DNA from: an uncultured Flavobacteriales bacterium | GTDB lineage: Bacteria > Bacteroidota > Bacteroidia > Flavobacteriales > Crocinitomicaceae | NCBI GenBank assembly: GCA_946479285.1 | Contig: CAMLFH010000009.1 | Coordinates: 98,953-162,952 of the forward strand | DNA length: 64,000 bases | Direction: 5' to 3' | Part shown: positions 26,400-34,044 of the stretch, one piece after another | Numbering within the stretch: position 1 is the first letter of the stretch | Layout of the letters: every line of letters begins with the position of its first letter | Notes under the pieces: model-generated | What the model saw: only the letters and a program-made list of their open reading frames with translations | What the model was told of the DNA's origin: nothing | Database searches by the model: none | Position numbers and translations under genes: made by a program

Positions 26400-28501
26400 T
26401 CTAATATTAATTCCATTAATGCTCCTTCAACCACCGGCGATCCCGCGGGAATCGTCTGTTTTACCACTCTTCCGCTTCCGCGGACATACACATGCATTCC
26501 TAAATTTTCGATCAGATAAACCGCGTCTTTTGCTGTTAATCCCGATACGCTCGGAACAGTTGTAGAAGAAATTTTTCGAGGCACGATCGAAATATGCGAT
26601 TCTGAAGTCCTGACTCTCGACCATTCGCTGTAAGCATCCATCTGATAAGGCAAATGCAAACGCTTCAGAACCACTAACAAATCAGTGATGTTACCATCTT
26701 TGATAAGCGGAGCTTCTTTGGAACGGTTCTTCTCCTCGTTGATCGCTTTGTGGTAATTCAAAGAGTTTGAATACACTTTATTTGCGATCGCTGAAAACAC
26801 TGTTCCCGATACCGTTGCTCCGTAAATATCTTTGGAAGGAGCGGCAACAACTACGATACAGGAATATAATGGCTCATCTGCAGGGAAATACCCCACGAAA
26901 GATGCCTGGTACGTTTTATTTCCATCTTCTCCGTAACGACCATCTTCATTCTGAACAACTGCAGTTCCGGTTTTCCCGGCGATATCAAATAAAGCAGATT
27001 TCAAAGCGCTTCCCGTTCCTCTTTTTACTACGCCTTTCAAACATTCCTGCATCAGGCGAAGCGTTTTATCCGAACAAATCTTCGGGCGGAGAACAATTGG
27101 CTTATAACTTTTCACGATTCTTTGTCCGCGGCGGATATGCTCTACAAATTGCGGACGAACCAACGTTCCGTTGTTCGCAACTGCATTGTAGAAAGCCAAT
27201 GTTTGCAAAGGCGTTTGCTGCACCTCGTAACCGATCGACATAATAGGAAGTGAAACTCCTGACCAGCTTTTTGTTCCGGGCGCGTACAAAGTTGGCCTCG
27301 GTTCGCCTTTAATAGCAACGCCCAGGGTATCTCCAATTCCGAATGAACGCAAACGATCGATAAACACTTGCGGTTCTTTGCGGTATGCATTATAAATCAC
27401 GCGGGCTATCACGTTCGAAGACAATTCAAAAGCCCTTCTAATGGTAATACGGCCATAACCGTAAGGATTGGAATCATCCAGTTCCAGGTCGTAAAACTGG
27501 TATTTCCCAACTGCATTCACCGTATCGTCCAAACTAATCTTCTTATCTTCCAAAGCAGCCATCAGGGATGCCAGTTTAAAAGTCGACCCTGGAACTTCTT
27601 TTGTTCCAACCGCGTGATTGTACAACTCGTAATAATCACCGTCGGAAGCCATTTGCAAATTTGCCATCGCACGAACAAATCCGGTTTTCACGTCCATTAC
27701 GATCACACAACCGCTTTTCGCGCCCTGGTTTTTCAACTGACGGTATAATTCCGAATGCGCTACCTCCTGGATCTCCATGTCGATGGAAGTAATTAAATCT
27801 GCTCCTTCAATAGGTTCGCGGATCATTTTCCCGGTTTTTTTCCACCCGGAGGAAATTTTCTGCTCTACTTCTTCACCCGGTTCACCGGCTAAAATCTCAT
27901 TAAATGCCCCTTCGATACCAACACGCAGTTCTTTTGAACCACCCTCACTCGCACGATAATATCCCAAGGTGCGTTTCAGGATTTCTCCATGAGGTCGTTT
28001 CGACAGAAAAGTTTCATCTGTATCAATCAAACCACCTTTGTTTCTTCCCAAATTGAAAATAGGCAGCTCTCTTAATCGATGCCTCTGCTCGTTGGTAGCT
28101 TTCAGTTTGATGGTAATATACCTTCTTCCGTTCGCCCTTCCTTTACGGATGTAGTTTTCAAAATCACGTGCAGAAGTTTCCGGAAAAACCCTGGTCAAAC
28201 CGGCGCATAAACTGCCAATCTCCTTATCGAAGACTTCCTGGTCCACAACAGTTGGATCCATGTGTATGTCAAAGAACGATACCGATGTAATCAGCGGCGT
28301 ATAATTTCTATCCAATACCTCTCCGCGACGCGGGTACTTTTTCACCGCACGGGTTGGTATTTTTTCTTTCGTTGCCGTAAACAAGGAAGCACTTCCTTCC
28401 GACTGGATCATGATCGTTTTCACAACCACCACGATCAAGGCGATGAAAAAACCTATGTAAACCAGGTAAGCCCGCCACATCAAGTCTTTTTTATCACTCA
28501 T
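26396..28501 (-). CDS. ftsI: FtsI/PBP3-type transpeptidase with C-terminal PASTA domain
   Basis: 701 aa class B penicillin-binding protein for septal peptidoglycan crosslinking. One N-terminal span (YLVYIGFFIALIVVVVKTI), a PBP dimerisation domain, then the catalytic motifs S306-T-F-K309 in VPGSTFKLASLM, SSN in FELSSNVIA, and KTG in DIAGKTGTAVV. The last about 65 residues (VPSVSGLTAKDAVYLIENLG...) form a PASTA domain, found in many Bacteroidota FtsI but absent from E. coli FtsI. Overlaps ftsL (stop at 28494) and murE. Confidence 0.97.
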   Translation of the reverse strand: MSDKKDLMWRAYLVYIGFFIALIVVVVKTIMIQSEGSASLFTATKEKIPTRAVKKYPRRGEVLDRNYTPLITSVSFFDIHMDPTVVDQEVFDKEIGSLCAGLTRVFPETSARDFENYIRKGRANGRRYITIKLKATNEQRHRLRELPIFNLGRNKGGLIDTDETFLSKRPHGEILKRTLGYYRASEGGSKELRVGIEGAFNEILAGEPGEEVEQKISSGWKKTGKMIREPIEGADLITSIDMEIQEVAHSELYRQLKNQGAKSGCVIVMDVKTGFVRAMANLQMASDGDYYELYNHAVGTKEVPGSTFKLASLMAALEDKKISLDDTVNAVGKYQFYDLELDDSNPYGYGRITIRRAFELSSNVIARVIYNAYRKEPQVFIDRLRSFGIGDTLGVAIKGEPRPTLYAPGTKSWSGVSLPIMSIGYEVQQTPLQTLAFYNAVANNGTLVRPQFVEHIRRGQRIVKSYKPIVLRPKICSDKTLRLMQECLKGVVKRGTGSALKSALFDIAGKTGTAVVQNEDGRYGEDGNKTYQASFVGYFPADEPLYSCIVVVAAPSKDIYGATVSGTVFSAIANKVYSNSLNYHKAINEEKNRSKEAPLIKDGNITDLLVVLKRLHLPYQMDAYSEWSRVRTSESHISIVPRKISSTTVPSVSGLTAKDAVYLIENLGMHVYVRGSGRVVKQTIPAGSPVVEGALMELILE

Positions 28502-29045
28502 CGTTTTTGCGGTTTAATCGGATTACTTTCACCGGATTGACAGCTTCTTTCAATCCTCTTTTTTCCAATGCCTGAACTAAGCGGTAACGGGAAGTCGATT
28601 CTTCCAAACGCGCTTTGTTCTCAATATATTCAGCAGTTTTAGCATCCAAATCCGCCTGCAGGTCCGTAATGTCCTTTTGCAATTGCTTCCCGTAATATCC
28701 TTTTGCCACCATTAGCATCAACAGGAGCAAAATGAAGAAGATGAAAGTCAGATTGTTCAACACGAAATCACGTGTTAAAATCTCCCCATTCAATACCTGG
28801 ATCAAAATATTTTGTCTCCGCGGTTTTGCTTTTGCAGTAGGATTTGCTTTTTTATCTGTCTTTGTACTTGAATAGGTATTCGTTTTTTCAGTCGTTTTCT
28901 CGTTGGCCGTAGTCGTTTTCTTCGAACTTTTCCCGCCCGGCTTTTCATCAGCAGGCATTTCTGTCGAATACTTTTCCCGAGCAGCTTTACCTCGTACAGC
29001 ATCCATTGGATTCACATCCTCCCGTTCTCTGTACTCATTTTCCAT
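28494..29045 (-). CDS. ftsL: FtsL-like division protein, Bacteroidota type
   Basis: 183 aa. A long cytoplasmic tail (residues 1-90, rich in Lys, Thr, Ser and Glu), one membrane span (NLTFIFFILLLLMLMVAKGYY), then a periplasmic leucine-zipper-like coiled coil (KQLQKDITDLQADLDAKTAE...). This architecture and the position between rsmH and ftsI match the FtsL-like proteins of Bacteroidota. It overlaps rsmH by 11 bp and ftsI by 8 bp. Confidence 0.85.
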   Translation of the reverse strand: MENEYREREDVNPMDAVRGKAAREKYSTEMPADEKPGGKSSKKTTTANEKTTEKTNTYSSTKTDKKANPTAKAKPRRQNILIQVLNGEILTRDFVLNNLTFIFFILLLLMLMVAKGYYGKQLQKDITDLQADLDAKTAEYIENKARLEESTSRYRLVQALEKRGLKEAVNPVKVIRLNRKNDE

Positions 29046-29964
29046 CCGCTACTCTTTTAGCAATTCTCAACTTCGCGCTGCGTGCACGTGTATTTACCTG
29101 AATCTCTTCTTCACTCGGAAGGATAGGCTTTCTATTCACCTCTTCAAAAGGCTTCAGGACTTTTCCGAAGAAATCTTTTTCAATCGAACCATCCAGGTTT
29201 CCGCGTTTCATCAGGTTTTTCACCAAACGATCTTCCAAAGAATGATAAGACATCACCACCAAGCGCGCATCCGGCTTCAAGACCTCTTCTGTCTGCAATA
29301 AGAATTTCTCCAACACATCCATTTCCTGGTTCACCTCAATACGAAGCGCCTGGAACACTTGCGCAAAGAATTTATGGTCCTTAAACTTCGGAGCAACAGG
29401 CATCAAAGCCTCCATTAACTCGCCCGTTGTTTTAATCTTTGCTTTATTTCGTGCTTTTACTAATTCAACAGCTGTTTTGAAAGGATGGTCCAATTCTCCG
29501 TACTTGCGGAAGATTGCCGCTAATTGTTCTTCATCATAAGTCCGAACAATTTTCGCAGCATCAAAGTCACCTGCCTGGTTCATGCGCATATCCAATACTT
29601 CATTGGAACGAATGGAAAAACCACGTTTTGCATCATCGAATTGATGAGACGAAACACCCAAATCAGCAAGAATTCCGTCAACCGCAGGAATGCCCATGGC
29701 ACGCAAATGATTCTTCAGGAAAGCAAAGTTGGCCGCTACGAAATGAAAATTCGGAGCTTCCCATGCATTTGCACGAGCATCCGGATCCTGATCAAAAACG
29801 ATCAATTGCCCTTTTGAAGAAAGTTTTTCGAAGATTGCACGGGAATGACCGCCGCCGCCAAAGGTAACATCAACATAAATCCCATCCGGATTAATATTCA
29901 ATCCATCCAGACACTCCTGCAACATGACAGGCACGTGGTATGCAGCATCGTTATTCGTCATCAT
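29035..29964 (-). CDS. rsmH: RsmH (MraW), 16S rRNA C1402 N4-methyltransferase
   Basis: About 309 aa. YHVPVMLQECLDGLNI at the N-terminus, VDVTFGGGGHSRAIF (SAM-binding) and DGILADLGVSSHQFD are family signatures; the C-terminus has SYHSLEDRLVKN. A GTG at 29976 is in frame but ATG 29964 or 29961 is more likely; all overlap the end of mraZ. Methylates the decoding centre of the ribosome. Standard second gene of the dcw cluster. Confidence 0.96.
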   Translation of the reverse strand: MMTNNDAAYHVPVMLQECLDGLNINPDGIYVDVTFGGGGHSRAIFEKLSSKGQLIVFDQDPDARANAWEAPNFHFVAANFAFLKNHLRAMGIPAVDGILADLGVSSHQFDDAKRGFSIRSNEVLDMRMNQAGDFDAAKIVRTYDEEQLAAIFRKYGELDHPFKTAVELVKARNKAKIKTTGELMEALMPVAPKFKDHKFFAQVFQALRIEVNQEMDVLEKFLLQTEEVLKPDARLVVMSYHSLEDRLVKNLMKRGNLDGSIEKDFFGKVLKPFEEVNRKPILPSEEEIQVNTRARSAKLRIAKRVADGK

Positions 29965-30412
29965 TCCCCAAATCACCCATTACTTCATCTGCTAAATCAG
30001 CAAAATCAGCCATGTTACCATCGATTAACTCGAAGTATTTGGACTTGTCCCAGATTTCAATTCGGTCGTTGTATGCAATAAGCATCACATCTTTATCCAA
30101 ACCAACACGCTCCATGTGCATTACCGGAATCAAAACGCGGCCTGCATTATCCAGTGCGATTTGCTTTGCTCCCTGGTGGAACAAACGGTAAAACATACGA
30201 TTCTGCGGCTTAAACAAATTCAGCTTCGACAATTTTGCTGACAACTTTTCCCATTCGTTCATCGGGTAGAGTGTCAAACATTCTTCAAAGCCTTTATTCA
30301 ACATGAATTGTTCCTGAGCATCGGGAGAAAGTTGTTTGCGCAAACCAGAAGGGAAAAGAAATCTTCCTTTTCCGTCCAGCTTCACCTCAAATTCTCCGAC
30401 AAGTCCAGCCAT
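29951..30412 (-). CDS. mraZ: MraZ, transcriptional regulator of the dcw cluster
   Basis: 153 aa, two tandem SpoVT/AbrB-like MraZ domains (GEFEVKLDGKGRFLFPSGLR and KQIALDNAGRVLIPVMHMER). MraZ forms a ring and binds repeated short G-rich boxes in its own promoter; the GTGG repeats at 30445-30470 fit that. First gene of the cluster, so it should autoregulate the whole unit. Confidence 0.97.
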   Translation of the reverse strand: MAGLVGEFEVKLDGKGRFLFPSGLRKQLSPDAQEQFMLNKGFEECLTLYPMNEWEKLSAKLSKLNLFKPQNRMFYRLFHQGAKQIALDNAGRVLIPVMHMERVGLDKDVMLIAYNDRIEIWDKSKYFELIDGNMADFADLADEVMGDLGNDDE

Positions 30413-30444
30413 AGCTATTAATAATGGGTAAAATTAGGGAGAAT

Positions 30445-30470
30445 CACCCACTTTTTACCACCAATTTACA
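30445..30470 (-). promoter_or_regulatory. Putative MraZ operator next to mraZ
   Basis: Minus strand reads as decamers TGTAAATTGG, TGGTAAAAAG, TGGGTGATTC: GTGG/TGGG boxes at a 10-bp period. It overlaps the region just upstream of a -7-like TAATTTTA (30429-30436), ideal for repression. Period and position match known MraZ sites; binding itself is inference. Confidence 0.6.
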
Positions 30471-30567
30471 CTTTGTTGATAACTTCTAACGTAATCAACA
30501 CGCACAAGGTTACAACAATTTATTCTAAACTATTGTTTTTACTGAATTTTTAAGATTTTTCTAACTA

Positions 30568-30601
30568 GTGGTAAAAAGTGGTAAAGAATGAGATATTGTG
30601 G
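30568..30601 (+). promoter_or_regulatory. Second GTGG box cluster, opposite orientation
   Basis: Plus-strand GTGG begins at 30568, 30578 and 30598, that is in one 10-bp register with one degenerate slot. The first two boxes (GTGGTAAAAAGTGGTAAAG) are nearly the same as the mraZ-proximal operator but face the other way, about 110 bp farther upstream. Confidence 0.5.
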
Positions 30602-30683
30602 AAAAGTAGTGATTTAATGAACTAATGCACGAATTCGGAAACTCGTATCAAAAAGATGCTATACTTCACAAAATCTTACATAT

Positions 30684-30730
30684 CGAAGGTGGTGTACCTC
30701 AGGTTACAACTTCTATTGAAGTTACCTTCG
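30684..30730 (+). repeat. Long interrupted inverted repeat
   Basis: Right arm GAAGTTACCTTCG (30718-30730) pairs in full with CGAAGGT (30684-30690) plus AACTTC (30708-30713). The left arm is split by 17 extra bases. Loop is TATT. It looks like a 13-bp palindrome that gained an insertion, or an RNA hairpin with a large bulge. Confidence 0.5.
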
Positions 30731-30800
30731 TCTTCAAGTACTATAGCACTTTCTTCTGTTTTATGCTGGCTTAATCCTGCTATGAAATTGTTTGTTATTT

Positions 30801-30894
30801 GGACGCGATGAATCGCCTACGTACAAATTATTCTATTAAATATTTGGGAATGGGCGCGGAAATGGACGCGAAGCATCGCGTCCCTACTGCGCCC
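30801..30894. repeat. GGACGCGA..TCGCGTCC palindromic repeats
   Basis: A degenerate copy at 30801-30820 and a full copy at 30864-30887 (GGACGCGAAGCATCGCGTCC then CTAC). The second is nested in an outer inverted pair GGGCGC (30852-30857) / GCGCCC (30889-30894). Same family as the units in the murG-murC junction. Confidence 0.8.
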
Positions 30895-31102
30895 GTTTGG
30901 AAAAAGCGGTATTTTTCATCCCTGAAACAGGGAAAAGGAAAAAAAGTGATCACATTGCAGAAAATTGAACTTTTCAAGAAGTTTTCAGCTAGAAAACTAC
31001 CCTGTTAATTTTCAGCTACTTAAAATCGAATTTCGCTCTGAAACTCTTACAAAATCGATTTACTTGCGGAAAACCACATTTTCATTTTCAGTATTTATAC
31101 GG

Positions 31103-31133
31103 TTGCACAGACGCAATGAAGTACATACCTTTG
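31103..31133 (+). promoter_or_regulatory. Strong predicted promoter TTG-N20-TACCTTTG
   Basis: TTG at 31103-31105, 20-bp spacer, TACCTTTG at 31126-31133: a full match to the Bacteroidetes housekeeping promoter. No protein gene follows; the first terminator downstream is at 31406-31439, so a noncoding transcript of about 300 nt is predicted. Confidence 0.65.
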
Positions 31134-31137
31134 TCTA

Positions 31138-31439
31138 ACACTATTCGCAAGGAGTCAGAAACTGATTCAGGCAAAACCGTTTGTCAAGGAAACAGGTAAA
31201 TTGTCTGTCAGAGATCGGATGACTTTAGAAAAAAACTGAATACGACTGGGAAATTTCGAATAAATCGATTAATTTTCCAGTCGATTCACCAAAGAGACAC
31301 TAATTAGATAAAAATATGGAGCGCTTGCTGTTCTAACAGCGCAAAACAGCAAGTCTTCAAGATACTCTTACGCAAGAGTTAGTTAGGTTAAGTTGTAGTA
31401 GAAAAGCCCCGGTAGCGATATCGGGGCTTTTTCTTTTTT
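31138..31439 (+). ncRNA. Candidate structured noncoding RNA, copy 1 of a repeated module
   Basis: Bounded by the promoter at 31103-31133 and a strong terminator. Contains a 13-bp stem (31243-31255 with 31271-31283, one G-U), a 9-bp stem CTTGCTGTT/AACAGCAAG (31324-31332, 31345-31353), a small hairpin CTCTT-ACGC-AAGAG (31365-31378), a 27-nt unpaired linker (TTAGTTAGGTTAAGTTGTAG...), and the terminator GCCCCGGTA-GCGA-TATCGGGGC (31406-31427) with a T-run. Bases 31354-31437 recur at 31644-31727. No open frame with protein character; differences between copies change codons and include an indel. The family is not one I recognise. Confidence 0.55.
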
Positions 31440-31584
31440 CTTGGTCTCTCCGACTGAAAAAACCGAGACCCGAAGTGACATCGGATCTCAATTAGAATAC
31501 ACATTAGATTTCGATGGAAATACCGCTAATCCCTGTAAAATGACCAATCATTTATTTATTTCAGAAAAATACTCTCCGATCTTT

Positions 31585-31592
31585 TAGCTTTA
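31585..31592 (+). promoter_or_regulatory. Weak -7-like element TAGCTTTA before copy 2
   Basis: One base off TAnnTTTG, no good -33. It would give an RNA of roughly 125 nt ending at the copy-2 terminator. Confidence 0.3.
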
Positions 31593-31596
31593 TGCC

Positions 31597-31727
31597 TGAA
31601 TGAAAGATTTTAAAAGGAGGCGGTTCACACAGCCAATCGCAATCCTTCAAAATACTCTTACGCGAGAGTTAGTTAGGTTAAGTTGTAGTAGAAAGCCCCG
31701 ACATTTATCGTCGGGGCTTTTTCTTAT
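31597..31727 (+). ncRNA. Candidate noncoding RNA, copy 2 of the repeated module
   Basis: Repeats the 3' module of copy 1: CTCTT-ACGC-GAGAG (31655-31668), the same linker (TTAGTTAGGTTAAGTTGTAG then AGAAA), and terminator GCCCCGAC-ATTTATC-GTCGGGGC (31695-31717) with a T-run. Relative to copy 1 the small hairpin has A to G in a U-A pair giving U-G, and the terminator arms differ but still pair. The 5' extent is uncertain. The terminator lies directly against the converging pseudouridine synthase gene. Confidence 0.45.
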
Positions 31728-31728
31728 T

Positions 31729-32412
31729 TTAATTTCCCAGGAAAACCTTCCAGAAATCCGGTAAGGGTTCTTGGAGCTCAATTTTCTCATTGGTAAAAGG
31801 ATGCTTAAATTTCAAGCTGTGTGCATGCAGGAACAATTCATCGATTCCAAGTTCATTCTGGAAATAATGATTGTGGTGCCGATTTCCGTATTTCGGGTCA
31901 TTGATTATGGGATGTGCGATTTTATTGGCATGGATGCGTAACTGGTGCATTCTTCCTGTTACGGGAGTCATTTCCACCAAACTGTAGCGTTGTTTTTCGT
32001 AAGGCTGAATGACATAATCCCGGTCAAAATGCTCCAAACATCTGAATTTTGTGAGTGCATCTTTGTAATTTCCCCGATCATTCTTTACCGGAGAATCAAT
32101 TTCTCCCTCTTCTTCCAGATGCCCGCGTAAAAGTGCCAGGTACTTCTTTTCAATCTGTCCGTTGTTAAATAACTGCTGAAAATCAGAAACCCATTCCGAT
32201 TTTTTAGCAAAAAGTATCAATCCGGAAGTTTTTCGATCGAGCCGATGTACAGGACAGGCCTCGGACCAACCCTGCTTACGAATAAGATCTGTCAGAGAGG
32301 TTTCTTCGATATTTCGCGCATAGTAAGAATGATGCACAATCAGATTATTCGGCTTAAAAACAACTAAACACCAATCGTCTTCAAAAATCACTTTAATCAA
32401 TTCCTCACTCAC
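31729..32412 (-). CDS. RluA/TruC-family pseudouridine synthase
   Basis: About 228 aa from GTG 32412. Converts uridine to pseudouridine in rRNA or tRNA. The signature HRLDRKTSGLILFAK holds the catalytic Asp; TGRMHQLRIH and HPIINDPKYG follow as in the family, and VVFKPNNLIVHHS is the N-terminal strand. An in-frame ATG at 32490 is rejected because the promoter TACCTTTG (32431-32438) and the upstream gene's terminator lie inside that extension. Which U is modified cannot be told; size and motifs resemble TruC-type enzymes. Confidence 0.9.
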   Translation of the reverse strand: MSEELIKVIFEDDWCLVVFKPNNLIVHHSYYARNIEETSLTDLIRKQGWSEACPVHRLDRKTSGLILFAKKSEWVSDFQQLFNNGQIEKKYLALLRGHLEEEGEIDSPVKNDRGNYKDALTKFRCLEHFDRDYVIQPYEKQRYSLVEMTPVTGRMHQLRIHANKIAHPIINDPKYGNRHHNHYFQNELGIDELFLHAHSLKFKHPFTNEKIELQEPLPDFWKVFLGN

Positions 32413-32430
32413 ATATTTCGCTTTGGTCTG

Positions 32431-32459
32431 CAAAGGTATTCTGAAAATCCGGAAACAAA
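32431..32459 (-). promoter_or_regulatory. Promoter TTTG-N17-TACCTTTG of the pseudouridine synthase
   Basis: Minus-strand TTTG at 32459-32456 and TACCTTTG at 32438-32431. It starts in the T-run of the preceding terminator, so end of one transcript and start of the next overlap. Decides the GTG 32412 start. Confidence 0.65.
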
Positions 32460-32485
32460 AAAACGCGGAAGAAATCCCTCCCGCG
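32457..32485 (-). terminator. Terminator of the lipoprotein gene
   Basis: Minus strand CGCGGGAG-GGATTT-CTTCCGCG (8-bp stem with one G-U) and seven T, 25 bp after the stop at 32510. Confidence 0.75.
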
Positions 32486-32509
32486 CTCATAGGTAGTTTT
32501 CGGTTTTAA

Positions 32510-33247
32510 TTATTCAATATTTACAGCCAATTGATTGACGCGTTCTTTTCCGAAATAGTAATTCTTCCCGTTAACTGTCGCCTGCATTAATTTGTAAGGC
32601 ACAATCATTACTACGGAAGTTCCTACACTCAAACCACTCAATTCAGACGAAGAGAAAGTACAGGAATTAGCACTTCCGCTAATTGTTTTGGATACATTCC
32701 CAACCATGAACAAGGTTGAATCTGCCCCGGAAACGGTGGAACAAGTGAGCGTATAACCGTTTGCTTTTGTTACAGTTCCCGAACTTGTAATGGATGATCC
32801 TGTAGGAAACACCAGAGAACTTGCATCATAGGTGAAAGCGGCATGACCGTTGGCACCAGTAGCCGACCATTCCGTGGATGATAAATCCAATCCGGTAGGC
32901 ATGGTTTGAGTAGGTGCAAATGTATAAGCATTGTTTGAAGCCATCGAAAGGTTATTTGAATTCACGGAAACCGTTCCAACATTTACCAAATCTGTTGTTC
33001 CATTCATGAAAAATCCAACTGCCGTCCCAATCTCGATTGTGAAACCCTGAACGGAGCTTGTCGATTTAATTGCCCACATTACTCCATCTGCATTCGATGG
33101 AACTGGTGTAGTACTTCCGCTTGGTGTACTTACCGGTGTTGGTTCCGGTTCTGGTATTTCCGGGATCAGATCTTCTTTTTTACATGATGACACCAGCATT
33201 CCCAGTGAGCAAAGTAGTACGAAAAAGGTTGTTTTTTTATTTTTCAT
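32510..33247 (-). CDS. Lipoprotein of unknown function
   Basis: 245 aa. Signal peptide with lipobox VSSC (lipidated Cys near residue 22), then an acidic/Pro-rich linker (EIPEPEPTPVSTPSG) and a Ser/Thr-rich, probably all-beta domain with alternating short strands (VQGFTIEIGTAVGFFMNGTTD, YTLTCSTVSGADSTLFMVG). No known domain recognised. Likely anchored in the outer membrane. Has its own promoter (TAAGTTTG) and terminator, so it is monocistronic. Confidence 0.85.
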   Translation of the reverse strand: MKNKKTTFFVLLCSLGMLVSSCKKEDLIPEIPEPEPTPVSTPSGSTTPVPSNADGVMWAIKSTSSVQGFTIEIGTAVGFFMNGTTDLVNVGTVSVNSNNLSMASNNAYTFAPTQTMPTGLDLSSTEWSATGANGHAAFTYDASSLVFPTGSSITSSGTVTKANGYTLTCSTVSGADSTLFMVGNVSKTISGSANSCTFSSSELSGLSVGTSVVMIVPYKLMQATVNGKNYYFGKERVNQLAVNIE

Positions 33248-33270
33248 CAGTTTCTATTTATTGGTTACTG

Positions 33271-33301
33271 CAAACTTAGGGCAGCAAACAGAACGATTCA
33301 A
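33271..33301 (-). promoter_or_regulatory. Promoter TTG-N20-TAAGTTTG of the lipoprotein gene
   Basis: Minus-strand TTG at 33301-33299 and TAAGTTTG at 33278-33271, about 24 bp before the ATG at 33247. Full consensus match. Confidence 0.65.
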
Positions 33302-33364
33302 TACTTCATATGACGTATTTTGACTTCAGAATGAAAATATGAGAAACAGAATAAGACTTGGTAA

Positions 33365-33384
33365 CGATCAGTCGCGACTGATCG
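33365..33384. promoter_or_regulatory. Perfect 20-bp palindrome CGATCAGTCGCGACTGATCG
   Basis: Perfect dyad in the divergent space between the lipoprotein gene and engB. It ends about 21 bp before the TAACTTTG at 33406, so it covers the -33 position of the engB promoter. Could be an operator or a member of a palindromic repeat family; no second copy was noticed in this window. Confidence 0.6.
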
Positions 33385-33405
33385 CTCCAAGCCGAATTAT
33401 TCTCG

Positions 33406-33413
33406 TAACTTTG
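33406..33413 (+). promoter_or_regulatory. -7 element TAACTTTG of engB
   Basis: Exact TAnnTTTG, 19 bases before the ATG. No TTG at -33; that place is taken by the palindrome. Confidence 0.5.
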
Positions 33414-33432
33414 CAGCCAAATAGAAGAACAC

Positions 33433-34044
33433 ATGATTATCAAGGAAGCCAAATTCGTTATTAGTAACACCGATATTAAACTTTGCCCAACGGACGGAAA
33501 ACCTGAATACGCTTTTATCGGCCGGTCGAATGTGGGTAAATCCTCTTTGATAAACATGCTTGTTGAGAAAAAAGACCTGGCAAAAACTTCCGGAAGACCA
33601 GGGAAAACGCAATTGATCAATCACTTTTTGATCAACGACGAATGGTACTTGGTGGATTTACCCGGATACGGATATGCAAAAGCGTCTAAATCGAGCAGAC
33701 ATCAATGGGAAAAATTCATTTCTGAGTTTTTAACCAGAAGAGAAATGCTGATCAACACTTTTGTTTTGATTGACTCCCGTTTGGAACCACAGAAAATCGA
33801 TTTGGAATTTATGACCTGGTGTGCTGAACAACAACTTCCTTTTTCAATCGTTTTCACGAAAATTGACAAATTATCCAGTTCTGCCCTGCAGAAAAATTTA
33901 GCGGCTTATAAAAAGGAAATGTTGAAGTATTGGGAAGCATTGCCGCCTGTTTTCACCTCTTCAGCTGAATCTAAATTCGGACGTGAGAAGATCTTGAATT
34001 ACATTGAACAGATTAATATGGATCTTGCTAACAGCAAATCTTAA
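33433..34044 (+). CDS. engB: EngB/YsxC/YihA ribosome-assembly GTPase
   Basis: 203 aa, family length. G1 [12 protein letters not shown], the switch region GRPGKTQ, G3 [10 protein letters not shown] and G4 TKIDKL are all present. Needed for late assembly of the large ribosomal subunit in bacteria studied so far. Single gene with its own promoter. Confidence 0.97.
   Translation: MIIKEAKFVISNTDIKLCPTDGKPEYAFIGRSNVGKSSLINMLVEKKDLAKTSGRPGKTQLINHFLINDEWYLVDLPGYGYAKASKSSRHQWEKFISEFLTRREMLINTFVLIDSRLEPQKIDLEFMTWCAEQQLPFSIVFTKIDKLSSSALQKNLAAYKKEMLKYWEALPPVFTSSAESKFGREKILNYIEQINMDLANSKS

Noticed and set aside
30474..30482. Single DnaA-box-like TTATCAACA upstream of mraZ
   Set aside because: One imperfect box only, no cluster, no dnaA or origin features nearby.
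30625..30774. 49-codon open frame starting MHEFGNSYQK
   Set aside because: No recognisable start signal or homology-like features; it spans the interrupted inverted repeat. Kept as noncoding.
30799..31008. 69-codon open frame in the intergenic region after mraZ
   Set aside because: It translates two palindromic repeat copies (GGACGCGA family) and has no protein character.
31611..31728. Open frame through copy 2 of the RNA module (reads as MKDFKRRRFTQ...)
   Set aside because: The corresponding frame of copy 1 has a stop and a frame-changing indel, and shared-region differences are codon-changing; it runs through a terminator hairpin.
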